Below, piece after piece: positions 19,246 to 28,106 of a DNA stretch of 64,000 nucleotides. The position numbers and the translations under genes were made by a program. Position 1 is the first letter of the stretch, and every line of letters begins with the position of its first letter. The notes beneath the pieces are model-generated. The model worked only from the letters and a program-made list of their open reading frames with translations, was not told the origin of the DNA and searched no databases. The stretch spans positions 18,615 through 82,614 of the forward strand of contig JAJDUZ010000071.1 in NCBI GenBank assembly GCA_022826385.1, given 5' to 3'. This stretch comes from Silicimonas sp. Lineage in GTDB: Bacteria; Pseudomonadota; Alphaproteobacteria; Rhodobacterales; Rhodobacteraceae.

Positions 19246-20577
19246 TTACGCGTCGTCGAGCGACTCGACAGCCTTTTCCAAGGCAGCTTTCGTGGACTTC
19301 TTGTCCTTGACTTCAGCCTGCCCGAAGATGTGGTCGACAACCTTGTCTTCGAAGATCGGCGCCTGGATTTGCTGACGCATACCGGGGTTCTGCTGCACGA
19401 ATTCGAAGAACTGACGCTCCTGACCCGGATACTGACGCGCCTGGTTCATCACCGCTTGCGTCATCTCGGCATCGGTCACCTCGATCTTCGCCTGCTGACC
19501 CAACTCGGCCAGCAACAGGCCAAGACGCACACGGCGCTCGGCCAGCTTGTTGTGCTCGTCCGTCGGCTCGATTTCCGGATGGTCATGCCCCTGCACGTCC
19601 GGGTTTTCCTCGTGCCACAGCTGGTGCGCAATCTGCCCGGCCTCGGCCTCGACCAGCGACGGCGGCAGGTCGAAGCTGACCGCCTTGTCCAACTCGTCCA
19701 GCAGCGCGCGCTTCATGACAGCGCGTGCAGCGCCCTCGTACTCGGCGCCCAGCCGTTCGGTGATCTGCGCCTTGAGCGCGTCAAGGTCTTCGGCACCGAA
19801 CTTCTTTGCCAACTCGTCGTCGATCTCGGCCGGCTTCGGCTCTTTCACGGCCTTAACGGTCACGTCGAACACAGCCGGTTTCCCGGCCAGATCGGCATTG
19901 CCGTATTCTTCCGGGAACGTCACTTCGACAGCCTTCTCTTCACCGGTCTTCACACCGACCAGCTGCTCTTCGAACCCCGGGATGAACTGACCCGAGCCCA
20001 GAACCAGCGGGAAGTCTTCGGCAGAGCCGCCTTCGAAGGCCTCACCGTCAACCTTGCCGACGAAATCGATCACCACCTGGTCGCCATCCTTGGCTTTCGA
20101 GGTTTTCTTGCGATCTTCGAAGTTCTGCGCGTTCTCGGCCAGGTTCGACAATGCTTCGTCGATGGCCTTGTCGTCCGCCTCGACGACCATCTTCTCAAGC
20201 TTGATCTTCGAGAAGTCGACCTCGGGAATCTCCGGCAGCGCCTCATAGGACATGTCGACTTCGACATCCTGACCGGGCTTCCAGTCTTCATTGGTCATCT
20301 CAAGCTTCGGCTGCATCGCCGGCCGATCACCCGAGTCTTCCAGATGTTTCGCCATCGCGCCGTCGACGCTTTCCTGCATCGCTTCGCCCAGCAAACGCTC
20401 GCCGAACTGCTTCTTCAGAAGCGCCATCGGCACTTTGCCTTTGCGGAAGCCCTTCATCTCGATCTCGGGCGCCGCTTCGGCCAGTTTCTCGTTCACTTTG
20501 GCATCAAGTTCGTCAGCCGTGACGATCAACTTATAGCCGCGCTTCAGCCCTTCGTTCAGGGTCTCGGTAACCTGCAT
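19246..20577 (-). CDS. tig: Trigger factor (ribosome-associated chaperone and prolyl isomerase)
   Basis: A 443-residue trigger factor, the first chaperone to meet nascent chains at the ribosome exit. The ribosome-binding signature is seen as [14 protein letters not shown] (about residues 41-54). The FKBP-type isomerase domain follows at about 150-245 ([35 protein letters not shown]), then the long helical substrate-cradle domain. The length is usual for the family. The ATG before QVTETL is preceded by AGAGAGGA on the minus strand; a longer frame upstream is rejected. Genes often found beside tig (clpP, clpX) are absent here. Confidence 0.96.
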   Translation of the reverse strand: MQVTETLNEGLKRGYKLIVTADELDAKVNEKLAEAAPEIEMKGFRKGKVPMALLKKQFGERLLGEAMQESVDGAMAKHLEDSGDRPAMQPKLEMTNEDWKPGQDVEVDMSYEALPEIPEVDFSKIKLEKMVVEADDKAIDEALSNLAENAQNFEDRKKTSKAKDGDQVVIDFVGKVDGEAFEGGSAEDFPLVLGSGQFIPGFEEQLVGVKTGEEKAVEVTFPEEYGNADLAGKPAVFDVTVKAVKEPKPAEIDDELAKKFGAEDLDALKAQITERLGAEYEGAARAVMKRALLDELDKAVSFDLPPSLVEAEAGQIAHQLWHEENPDVQGHDHPEIEPTDEHNKLAERRVRLGLLLAELGQQAKIEVTDAEMTQAVMNQARQYPGQERQFFEFVQQNPGMRQQIQAPIFEDKVVDHIFGQAEVKDKKSTKAALEKAVESLDDA

Positions 20578-20658
20578 GATGGTCCTCTCTGGGGACGTGT
20601 CCGGAAAATCAGCGCACCTTCTAGCAAAAGAAGGCAAAGACGCAAGGGGGGAAGCAAA

Positions 20659-20696
20659 GGAAAGCCCGCCTTTCAAGGACAAGAGGCGGGCTTTCC
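20659..20696 (-). terminator. Terminator downstream of the TRAP operon
   Basis: A perfect 12-bp stem GGAAAGCCCGCC / GGCGGGCTTTCC with a 14-base loop, followed on the minus strand by TTTGCTTC. It sits between dctM and tig and should isolate tig from TRAP transcription. Confidence 0.75.
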
Positions 20697-20814
20697 GGAA
20701 CCGGGGTCCACGCCGAGGCTGAAAAGCGCGGTCCCCACCCTCTCACAGAGGAGCTTCTGCCTACCGCATTGAAAGGGGGTGTTGCGCAAACCGACAAAAG
20801 ACCGTGCGCAGGGC

Positions 20815-20900
20815 CTCCATCGGCCCTGAAATATCCTGGGGTGGTCTGGAGGGGCAAAGCCCCTCCAGCGAGGCGACGGGGCGCAGCCCCGGCGCAAAAC
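20815..20900 (-). repeat. Dispersed intergenic element, copy B
   Basis: On the minus strand: GGGGCTGCGCCCC, then TGGAGGGGCTTTGCCCCTCC, then CCCCAGGATATTTCAGGGCC and GATGGAG. It starts about 10 bases after the dctM stop codon in the same orientation. With the terminator above it fills the 330-base gap between dctM and tig, where no gene is seen. Confidence 0.75.
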
Positions 20901-20909
20901 CTTTATTGC

Positions 20910-22307
20910 TCACGCCAGGCTGGGCAACCAGAGCACGATCCAGGGGAACGCAACGAGAAGCGCAATCGTGATGCCATCCGCGATGAAGAACGGCGTGACA
21001 CCCCGGAACACGTCTTGCACCGACAGGTCCTCGCGCACGCCCGCAACCACGAAGCAGTTGAGGCCAATCGGCGGTGTGATCAGGCAGAACTCGGCCATTT
21101 TCACCACGAGAATGCCGAACCAGATCGCGCACATCGGGCCCGACATGCCAAACGTGCTCTCGGCCGCGCTCACCGTCTCGCCCCCGTTCAGCGCCATGAC
21201 CGCCGGATAGACGACCGGCAAGGTGAGAAGCAGCATCCCGATCGCATCCATGAACATGCCAAGCACGGCATAGGCCAGAAGAATGCAGATCAGGATCAGC
21301 ATCGGCGACATCTCCAGTGTCGTGATCCAGTCGGAAAAGGCGCCCGGCAGATCAGCAAAGCCAAGGAACCGGACATAGATCAGAACGCCCCAGATGATCG
21401 AGAAGATCATCACCGTCAGCTTGGCGGTCTCCAAAAGCGCGTCTTTCAACTGCTTCAGCCGCATCCCTTGATAAAGCGCCATGAGGAAGACGATGAACGC
21501 CCCCACCGCGCCGCCTTCGGTCGGCGTGCCCCAAGCGTCACCGAACGGGTTGTAGACGAAGAAGATGATGATCACGACCACCGCAACGATCGGCAACGCG
21601 GGCGGCAGGCTGACCAGCCGCTCCTTCCAGGTGAAGCCGCCGACGGGTGGACCGACGTTCTTGAAGATCAGCGCGATCCCGATGATCAGCGCGGCATAGA
21701 CCAAAGCCGAAAACGCGCCCGGTATGAAGCCCGCCAGAAGCAGTTTGCCGACATCCTGCTCGACGATAATTGCATAGATCACAAGGATCGCCGAGGGCGG
21801 GATCAGCGAAGCCAGCGTGCCGCCTGCCGCCACAACACCGGCGGCGAACTGCTTGTTATAACCCACTTTCAGCATCTCGGGGATGGCGATCCGTGCGAAC
21901 ACGGCCGCGGTTGCGACCGACGCGCCTGACACGGCAGCAAAACCGGCCGTCGCGAACACGGTCGAGACCGCCAGACCGCCCGGAACCCAGGCAATCCAAC
22001 GTTTCGCGGCTTCGAACAGCGCAGTCGTGAGGCGCGCGTAATAGGCCAGATACCCGATCAGAATGAAGGTCGGGATCAGGCTGAGCGCCTGCGCTGAAAC
22101 CTTGGAATGTGGCACCTGGCCCGCGATCTTGGCGCTGATCTCGAACGCCTTCCAGAACCGCGCGGGATCATAGTCGAACCCGTTCCACCGAAGCCAAACG
22201 AGGCCCACGAACCCGGCAAGCCCCGCGGCAAAGGCCACGCGCATGCCAAGGACGACCATCACCAGCATGCCGCCGGTCGTCCAAAGACCAATCTCGATAT
22301 CGGTCAT
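20910..22307 (-). CDS. dctM: TRAP transporter large permease subunit DctM
   Basis: A 465-residue inner-membrane protein with about 12 hydrophobic helices, the translocating subunit of a tripartite ATP-independent periplasmic importer driven by a sodium or proton gradient. Typical DctM blocks are present: GGTLASLIPPSAILVIYAIIVEQ, ATAGFAAVSGASVATAA and LITPPIGLNCFVVAGV. Its ATG overlaps the dctQ stop (ATGA), indicating translational coupling. It is the last gene of the dctP-mmcQ-like-dctQ-dctM set. The substrate is not readable from this subunit. Confidence 0.95.
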   Translation of the reverse strand: MTDIEIGLWTTGGMLVMVVLGMRVAFAAGLAGFVGLVWLRWNGFDYDPARFWKAFEISAKIAGQVPHSKVSAQALSLIPTFILIGYLAYYARLTTALFEAAKRWIAWVPGGLAVSTVFATAGFAAVSGASVATAAVFARIAIPEMLKVGYNKQFAAGVVAAGGTLASLIPPSAILVIYAIIVEQDVGKLLLAGFIPGAFSALVYAALIIGIALIFKNVGPPVGGFTWKERLVSLPPALPIVAVVVIIIFFVYNPFGDAWGTPTEGGAVGAFIVFLMALYQGMRLKQLKDALLETAKLTVMIFSIIWGVLIYVRFLGFADLPGAFSDWITTLEMSPMLILICILLAYAVLGMFMDAIGMLLLTLPVVYPAVMALNGGETVSAAESTFGMSGPMCAIWFGILVVKMAEFCLITPPIGLNCFVVAGVREDLSVQDVFRGVTPFFIADGITIALLVAFPWIVLWLPSLA

Positions 22308-22978
22308 TTGCCTGCCCCTTCCAACTGCTCGGCTTCGGCTTGCGCCTGTTCCGTGACGGATTGGATCAGCGGCACCGCGACCGGGCTTTCCAGCCCCAGC
22401 CACAGCGCGCGGGCATAGGCCACCGCTTGCAGCACCAGCCGCAGGCAAAGCACTGCAAAGGCGATCGGGACAACCAGCTTCGAAGGCCAAATCGGCAGGC
22501 CGATATCGATCGAGCTGTCGCGCGAGCACAAGGGGCGCGCGCAATCAAACGACCGGTCGAAATGCGACCACGCGCCCCAGAGCAGCGCCAGCATCAGGCC
22601 AAGGATCAAAAGGATCGACAGCAGCTCAAAGAACCAGAGCACCCGGCCCTTCAACTGCCCGATCAGGATGTCCATGCGGATATGAGCGCCCTCGCGCTGG
22701 ACATAGGACACGCCCATGATCGCGATCAGCGGCATCAGCGCCTCGATATAGTCGACATAGCCCAGAAGCGGCCCGTCCATCAGGCCGATACTGTCCAGGA
22801 AGGGCGCGACGAAGGTTTTGTCCAACTGCCGTCCCGCCACCGAATAGGCGGCAAGGAACATAAGCGAAAACGCGGCAAGGCCGCTGATAAGTGCCGTAAA
22901 CCTCTCGACCGGCAGTAAAGCCCTGTCCAATCGACTGAGGAGGCTTGAGTCCTGTAGGACCGTCGATGCCCCTGCCAT
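22304..22978 (-). CDS. dctQ: TRAP transporter small permease subunit DctQ
   Basis: A 224-residue membrane protein with four main hydrophobic helices, the small subunit that tethers DctM. The conserved DctQ segment around VSYVQREGAHIRMDILIGQL is clear. It is longer than a minimal DctQ (about 160-180) because of an N-terminal lead and an inserted loop with two cysteines (SFDCARPLCSRD), which suggests a periplasmic disulfide. It overlaps dctM by 4 bases and directly abuts the MmcQ-like gene. Confidence 0.9.
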   Translation of the reverse strand: MAGASTVLQDSSLLSRLDRALLPVERFTALISGLAAFSLMFLAAYSVAGRQLDKTFVAPFLDSIGLMDGPLLGYVDYIEALMPLIAIMGVSYVQREGAHIRMDILIGQLKGRVLWFFELLSILLILGLMLALLWGAWSHFDRSFDCARPLCSRDSSIDIGLPIWPSKLVVPIAFAVLCLRLVLQAVAYARALWLGLESPVAVPLIQSVTEQAQAEAEQLEGAGK

Positions 22979-23341
22979 TTACCCCGTCTCCAATCCCAGC
23001 GCGGCGCGCGCCTTCTTCGTCAGTTTTGCCACCACCAGATCAAAGGACGCATCGATATGCTGCCTGATATCTGCGTCCGGAACCTTGTCCGGCTCGTGAA
23101 TCTGGATCCACGTCATCCCGCGCGATGCCAGATACGGCGCCGGGCGACACCCCGGCTGATCCTGCAGCACCTCGTACATCATTTCGCTGACCTTGAAGGT
23201 GAAGGCGGCCTCGCCATCATTCCAGCCGCAAAGCGCATAGACCTTGCCGCCGATCTTCCAAACGTCCGAATTGCCCCATTGCACAACATGCGTGCTGCCG
23301 GTCTTGGACTGGCAATAAAGGTTGAATTCGTCGCGTGTCAT
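22979..23341 (-). CDS. MmcQ/YjbR-family protein inside the TRAP operon
   Basis: A 120-residue cytosolic protein of the MmcQ/YjbR fold (KVYALCGWNDGEAAFTFKVS, APYLASRGMTWIQI). Members have a CyaY-like alpha/beta fold and a suggested but unproven DNA-binding role. It sits between the binding-protein gene and the permease genes, its stop directly abutting the dctQ start, so it is co-transcribed with the transporter. This position is unusual for a TRAP operon. Family assignment is good; the function is unknown. Confidence 0.85.
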   Translation of the reverse strand: MTRDEFNLYCQSKTGSTHVVQWGNSDVWKIGGKVYALCGWNDGEAAFTFKVSEMMYEVLQDQPGCRPAPYLASRGMTWIQIHEPDKVPDADIRQHIDASFDLVVAKLTKKARAALGLETG

Positions 23342-23351
23342 GTCGTGAAAA

Positions 23352-23373
23352 GGGGCGCCGCGATGGGCGCCCC
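23352..23373 (-). terminator. Attenuator-like hairpin between dctP and downstream TRAP genes
   Basis: On the minus strand GGGGCGCC...GGCGCCCC with a 6-base loop, followed by TTTT. It lies in the 43-base gap after dctP. It probably ends most transcripts after dctP or protects the dctP message, giving more binding protein than permease. Confidence 0.7.
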
Positions 23374-23384
23374 CGTTGAAGACA

Positions 23385-24401
23385 TCAGTTGGTCATCTTG
23401 GCGTCTTTGAGCGCCTGCTGCGTCAGGTCATAAAGCTCCTGCCCCGGCAGACCCTGCGCTTCCATATCCGCGATCCACTGGGCGCGGATCGGGTCAGCCG
23501 CCTTGGCGCGGAAGGCATCAAGCTCGGCTTCGGGAAGTTCGACCTTGGTCACGTTCTTCTCGGCCAGAACGCTGTCCCACTGCTCAAGCAGTTGGCCATA
23601 GTTGGCAAGGTAGTGATCCAGAGCTTCCGGGATCGAGCTGTCGAGCGCTTCCCGCTCGGCATCCGAGAGCGACTCGTAGGCGTCGATATTCACGACAACC
23701 GGGCAGTTGACTGTGCCGGGGTTGAGGTTCGCCGTCCACCAGTCTGCCTGATTGATCGTGCCGAACGAGAGGTGCGCGTGCTGGGCAAAAGCCACCGTGT
23801 CGACAACGCCCGATTCCATCGCCTGATAGGCTTCGGTCGCGGTCACCGAGGTCGGAACCGCGCCGACGCTTTCGAACGCCTTGCCAAGACCGCCGGTTGC
23901 ACGAACGCGCATGCCTTCGAATTCCGCCAGCGCATCACGCGGCTCGCCGGTGCCGACGATGTTGTATTGCGGCATGGGCGAGGTCATCAGCAGTTTGGCG
24001 TTCCACTGTGCCATTTCCTCGGTCGCGGCCGGGTGACCGTAAACGGCCATAGAGACGGCGACTTCTTCTTCCAGCGTCGAAACGCCAAGGAACGGCAGTT
24101 CAAGCACGGTGATGACGCGGTTCTTGTCGGGATGATAGCCCGCGCAGAACTGGGCCATTTCGAACGCGCCAATCGAGATACCGTCAAGGTTCTCGCGGTT
24201 CTTCGACAGGCCGCCATAGCTGATGTTCATGGTGAACTCGCCGCCGGTCTTCTCGGCAACCAGCTCGGCCAGCTTTTCAACATGCTCGGTAAACGCGCGG
24301 CGCTTGCCCCAGAGCGATACGTTCCATTCGGTCGCCATGGCTTCGCTGCCAAATGCGACGATGACGGCAGCGATGGCCGTCCGGCTCAGATATTTGTTCA
24401 T
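23385..24401 (-). CDS. dctP: TRAP transporter periplasmic substrate-binding protein DctP
   Basis: A 338-residue solute-binding protein with a signal peptide (YLSRTAIAAVIVAFGSEAMA, cleavage near residue 23) and the DctP fold. GMRVRATGGLGKAFESVGAVPTS contains the conserved arginine that grips the carboxylate in TRAP ligands, and ESGVVDTVAFAQHAHLSFG is the second binding strand. The ligand is therefore an organic acid, but not necessarily a C4-dicarboxylate. The ATG follows GGGAGGACACC. A regulated promoter region with paired dyads lies upstream, and a hairpin follows the gene. Confidence 0.92.
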   Translation of the reverse strand: MNKYLSRTAIAAVIVAFGSEAMATEWNVSLWGKRRAFTEHVEKLAELVAEKTGGEFTMNISYGGLSKNRENLDGISIGAFEMAQFCAGYHPDKNRVITVLELPFLGVSTLEEEVAVSMAVYGHPAATEEMAQWNAKLLMTSPMPQYNIVGTGEPRDALAEFEGMRVRATGGLGKAFESVGAVPTSVTATEAYQAMESGVVDTVAFAQHAHLSFGTINQADWWTANLNPGTVNCPVVVNIDAYESLSDAEREALDSSIPEALDHYLANYGQLLEQWDSVLAEKNVTKVELPEAELDAFRAKAADPIRAQWIADMEAQGLPGQELYDLTQQALKDAKMTN

Positions 24402-24481
24402 GGTGTCCTCCCAATAGACATCCGTTGGATGATGGCACGAGTATTGCGAAAGTCGAGAGCGGACGCCATGACGGAAATTGC

Positions 24482-24517
24482 TTGCGGTCCGCGAATAAGC
24501 CTGCGGAAATCCGCAGG
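24482..24517 (-). promoter_or_regulatory. Probable DctD binding sites upstream of dctP
   Basis: An 18-base dyad CCTGCGGAAATCCGCAGG (24500-24517, 8-base arms around AA) and an imperfect copy TTGCGGTCCGCGAA (24482-24495), with centres about 20 bp apart (two helical turns). They lie roughly 80-120 bases before the dctP start. The dyad resembles the TGCGGAAATCCGCA-type sites of DctD activators; binding is inferred. Confidence 0.55.
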
Positions 24518-24573
24518 GCACCGGAAACCACCCGAAATCCTTCGAAACATGGTCGTTTTCGATCAGATCGCCG

Positions 24574-25911
24574 TTAGAGCAGCGCGCCCTTGTCGAGGCC
24601 CAGCTTCACGATCTTCTCGTTCAGGGTCCGCCGACCGATACCAAGGGCTTCGGCGGTGGCGTCCATTCGCCCTTCATGCGCCTGAATGGCCTTGCCGATC
24701 AGTTCCCGCTCGAACGCGGCGACAGCTTCGCGCAGCGTGTCCGGTACATCCGAGACACCGCTATCTGTCCGCAACGCCTCGACCATCGATCCACCGCCCC
24801 GACGCGCGGCCAGAACGCGCCGCTCGCAGGCATTTCGCAATTCGCGCACGTTGCCGGGCCAGTCATGGGACATAAGTGCAGCAAGGTCGTCGGGCGACAG
24901 GTCTGGAACGGCGACCTCATAAAGCCGCGCTGAATGGTTCAGGAAATGCGTCGCCAGCAAGGTCAGATCGTCCCGGCGCTGCCGCAGCGGCGGCAGAACC
25001 AGCTCGACCGTATTAAGCCGGAACAGAAGATCGGCGCGCAACCGGTCGTCGGCCACCGCCTGCTCGACATCTTCATTTGTCGCCGAAATGATCCGAAGCG
25101 ACACGGGCACCGGCTTGGTCGCGCCAACCGGCAGCACTTCCTTGTCTTCGATCACCCGCAAGAGTTTCGCCTGCACCGGCAACGGACAGGTGCAAATCTC
25201 GTCGAGGAACAGCGTTCCGCCATTTGCGGCCCGCAAACGCCCCTCGGCGCCGTCCTTGGTGCCGAACATGTCGGCCTCGAACCGGTCCTCGGACAAGGCC
25301 GCGCAGTTCAGCGCAAGGAACGGGGCGTCCGGCGCCGCGCCAAGGTCGTGCAACGCGCGGGCCACCAGTTCTTTCCCGGTTCCGGTTTCGCCCCGGATCA
25401 GAACCGTGGCCGGTGTCTCGGCCAGATCGAGGATGTCGCTCCGCAAGGATGAGACCTGCTCGGTCCGGCCCAGAAGGATGCGGTCCAGACCAGAAAGGCG
25501 GAACAGCCGTTCGCGCAGGCGGGCGTTGTCCTCGGCCATGCGGGCCTGGTCCGCGGCATGGGTCAGGATGGTCAGCAAGCGGCGCGGTTCATAAGGTTTC
25601 TCGACGAAGCTATAGGCGCCATCCTGCATCGCCTTGACCGCCATCGGGATGTCACCATGGGCCGAAATCAGAACAAGCGGCGGCGCGGCGCCATCCAGGC
25701 TCGCCAAAAGATCGAGCCCTGACATGCCGGGCATCCTGACATCGGACAGGATCACGTCCGGAAGGGCTTCGGCAAGGCGGTGCGCAACCTCGGTGGCGCG
25801 TGAGACAGCCTCGGCCTGCCAACCCGCCGCTTCAATCAGATCGACCAGCGAGTTTCGCATCGATGCGTCGTCATCAACGATCAGGATGCTATAGGGGCGC
25901 GCGGTGCTCAT
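24574..25911 (-). CDS. dctD: DctD-like NtrC-family response regulator lacking the GAFTGA loop
   Basis: A 445-residue response regulator: receiver domain (1-120, phosphoacceptor Asp57 in LSDVRMP), AAA+ domain (about 145-370; Walker A GETGTGKE at 174-181, Walker B GGTLFLDEI at 231-239) and a C-terminal Fis-type helix-turn-helix (RMDATAEALGIGRRTLNEKI). Where sigma54 activators carry GAFTGA, this protein reads FGTKDGAEGRLRAANGG, so about 11 residues including the sigma54-contact loop are missing. It presumably activates a sigma70-type promoter, as Rhodobacter capsulatus NtrC does. It overlaps dctB by 4 bases and lies upstream of dctP, its likely target. Confidence 0.92.
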   Translation of the reverse strand: MSTARPYSILIVDDDASMRNSLVDLIEAAGWQAEAVSRATEVAHRLAEALPDVILSDVRMPGMSGLDLLASLDGAAPPLVLISAHGDIPMAVKAMQDGAYSFVEKPYEPRRLLTILTHAADQARMAEDNARLRERLFRLSGLDRILLGRTEQVSSLRSDILDLAETPATVLIRGETGTGKELVARALHDLGAAPDAPFLALNCAALSEDRFEADMFGTKDGAEGRLRAANGGTLFLDEICTCPLPVQAKLLRVIEDKEVLPVGATKPVPVSLRIISATNEDVEQAVADDRLRADLLFRLNTVELVLPPLRQRRDDLTLLATHFLNHSARLYEVAVPDLSPDDLAALMSHDWPGNVRELRNACERRVLAARRGGGSMVEALRTDSGVSDVPDTLREAVAAFERELIGKAIQAHEGRMDATAEALGIGRRTLNEKIVKLGLDKGALL

Positions 25912-27635
25912 GCCGCAGCATTCGCATCTGTTTCCGCGACGGGCAAGCGCACCGTGAAGGTCGCACCACCGCCCGGATTGTTGGCCGCCGTCATCTCGCC
26001 GCCATGGTCCTGCACAATGCCCGCGGCGATGGCGAGGCCAAGCCCCATGCCGCGTCCGCTTTCACGCGTGGTCACAAACGGTTCCTGCAAATCGGCTAGC
26101 GTCGCGTCGCCAAGCCCGTGGCCGTTGTCGCGCACACTGAACCAACAGGTGGCACCGCCACGGCCGACGGCCGCGTACAACATGGGCTCGGCCGCACCAT
26201 CGGCCGCATCAAGCGCGTTGCGCAGAAGGTTCGTCATCACCTGCTCGATCCGCAAACGGCTGCCCCGGACAAGCACGGCGTCTTCCGGAAGGTCCGTTTC
26301 GATCCGCGCTCCGGAGGCCTCGCGGTTGGGCTCGATCAAGGCCAGCGCGGCCTCCATGGCGGCCCCAAGGTCCACATCTTCGAAGGTTTCCGCATCGGAC
26401 CGGGCGAAAAACTTAAGCTGGCGCGTCGTGTCCTCCATCCGTTGCACAAGGCTGCCGATCTTGCCGACCAGACCGGTCGATCCCGGCGTGCCCAGCTCGG
26501 CGGCGGTCAGGTGGTTTTTCATCGCGGCAATCGGCTGGCCCAGTTCGTGGGTGACCGACGCGGCAAGCTGTCCAAGCGCCGCCAGGCGGCTGGCGCGCTC
26601 CAACTCGCCCTGCGTGCGCTTCAGGCGGCGCTCGGCGGTGCGGCGGTCTTCGATCTCGCGGGCAAGGCGTTCGTTTGCCTCCCGCAACCCCGCCTCCTCG
26701 CGCTCGGATCGGGCCAGCGCCGCGCCTACCCTCTGCGTCCGCTGCACCTGATAGGCGATGAAGGCGAGACCCGCGATCACCAGAACGAAGGCCGCGGCCA
26801 GCCAACTGCGCGTGATGGCCTGATCGTCGCTGGCAAAATAGTGCAACACCCAGCCATGCGGCAGGTCACCCGAGGTCAGGTAGATGCGATCGTCGCCCGA
26901 GATACGCGCCCAACCTTCGCCCGTGGGCGACCAGTCCAACGGTTCCAGCGGCTGGCCGGTAAACTGCCGCGCTTCGCCAATCCGGGCGCGCTGCTCGGTC
27001 GTCAATTCAGACAGCGCGCGGTACTGCCACGCCGGGTCGGACGACAGCAGCACGACGCCATCCTCGTTCGAAAGCAGCACCTGCTCGCCGGAATTACGCC
27101 AACTTGCCGCCAGCTGCGACAGGTCGATCTTGATGGCAATGACCCCGATCACCATGTCTCCGGACCGTACGGGATCGGCAATGAAATACCCCGGCAACCC
27201 GGTCGTCGCGCCAATCGCATAGAACCGGCCCTGACGCCCGTCCAAAGCAGTGCTGAAATAGGGACGGAACCCGTAATTCTGACCAAGGAAGCTGCCCGGA
27301 TCGCTGTGGTTCGAAGCGGCAATCGTCAAACCGGTTGTGTCCATCAGGTAAATGGCATCGATCCCGGCCTGACCGGCAAACTCGCGCAGCCGGTCGTTCA
27401 GATCGCCGACCCCACCTCCGCCTGCGCCCGAGATGACAAAAGGATCGACGGACAGCACATAGGTCAGGTGCGCGAACCGTTCGATTTCGGCGGTGACCGT
27501 GCTTTGATAGAGCGACAAGCGGCCGGCTGCCTCTGTCCTCTCCTCGTTGCCGAAATACCGATACGCCCCTTGAAACGCCGCAAGGGCGAGGAGCGCGGTG
27601 GCAAGGATCGGCAACAGGATCGAGCGCAGTCGCAT
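25908..27635 (-). CDS. dctB: DctB-like sensor histidine kinase
   Basis: A 575-residue membrane kinase. TM1 (about 5-25) and TM2 (about 275-295) flank a periplasmic double-Cache/PAS sensor of the DctB type (GIDAIYLMDTTGLTIAASN, GQNYGFRPYF, GLPGYFIADPV). A coiled coil leads to the H-box SVTHELGQPIAAMKNH, then the ATPase domain with NLLRNALDAA, DNGHGL and GRGMGLGLAIA. It should sense the TRAP substrate or a related acid and phosphorylate the DctD-like protein encoded directly after it. The start at MRLRSILLP places the first membrane helix at the N-terminus. Confidence 0.93.
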   Translation of the reverse strand: MRLRSILLPILATALLALAAFQGAYRYFGNEERTEAAGRLSLYQSTVTAEIERFAHLTYVLSVDPFVISGAGGGGVGDLNDRLREFAGQAGIDAIYLMDTTGLTIAASNHSDPGSFLGQNYGFRPYFSTALDGRQGRFYAIGATTGLPGYFIADPVRSGDMVIGVIAIKIDLSQLAASWRNSGEQVLLSNEDGVVLLSSDPAWQYRALSELTTEQRARIGEARQFTGQPLEPLDWSPTGEGWARISGDDRIYLTSGDLPHGWVLHYFASDDQAITRSWLAAAFVLVIAGLAFIAYQVQRTQRVGAALARSEREEAGLREANERLAREIEDRRTAERRLKRTQGELERASRLAALGQLAASVTHELGQPIAAMKNHLTAAELGTPGSTGLVGKIGSLVQRMEDTTRQLKFFARSDAETFEDVDLGAAMEAALALIEPNREASGARIETDLPEDAVLVRGSRLRIEQVMTNLLRNALDAADGAAEPMLYAAVGRGGATCWFSVRDNGHGLGDATLADLQEPFVTTRESGRGMGLGLAIAAGIVQDHGGEMTAANNPGGGATFTVRLPVAETDANAAA

Positions 27636-27849
27636 GGGGCGGATTAGGTACCGGCGTCGCGCTTGGGAGTCGAGACGCAAGCTCGCATCGGCGGCGTGAT
27701 CCACCGTAAGTGTCTGGTTTTGAACACGCCCTGATCAGGGTGGCATTGGGGGACCAGATCCAGGAGGGTGCCGAACCCGCCCCCCGAACCGAGTGACATC
27801 CGCGTGTCGACACCAGACCATCCAGGCGTTTACGTATTGTATTTGGATA

Positions 27850-27934
27850 TGGTGCGGGTGGAGGGACTTGAACCCCCACGCCTTGCGGCGCCAGAACCTA
27901 AATCTGGTGCGTCTACCAATTTCGCCACACCCGC
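27850..27934 (-). tRNA. tRNA-Leu, anticodon UAG
   Basis: Read on the minus strand, an 85-base cloverleaf begins GCGGGTGTGGCGAAATTGG and ends in an encoded CCA. The anticodon stem-loop is CCAGA-TTTAGGT-TCTGG, so the anticodon is UAG (CUN codons). A long variable arm (GGCGCCGCAAGGCGTG) is typical of class II tRNA-Leu, and GGTTCAAGTCC forms the T arm. Confidence 0.97.
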
Positions 27935-27995
27935 AGTCCGGAGCGGTCTCTAGCAAAGCAATCCGGGCAAGGCGAGTGCGAATTCACGTTGGGCG

Positions 27996-28040
27996 CCGAT
28001 TTCTTGCAAAGAAATCGGATCGGAAAATGGTCATTTTCCG
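27996..28040. repeat. Two adjacent perfect hairpins upstream of rpiA
   Basis: CCGATTTCTT-GCA-AAGAAATCGG (10-base arms) is followed two bases later by CGGAAAATG-GT-CATTTTCCG (9-base arms). They lie between the divergent tRNA-Leu and rpiA starts, so they are not terminators of either. Their function is unknown; a repeat element or paired operators are the obvious options. Confidence 0.6.
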
Positions 28041-28106
28041 CTTCCCCCCTCGCCCTTGCCGCGCATCCTCCGTATAAGGCGCGTGATTTCAAGCGGAGCT
28101 GCCCAC

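Noticed and set aside
23376..24875. Long plus-strand open frame opposite dctP and part of dctD
   Set aside because: It is antisense to a signal-peptide-bearing binding protein and a response regulator; low-complexity basic composition.
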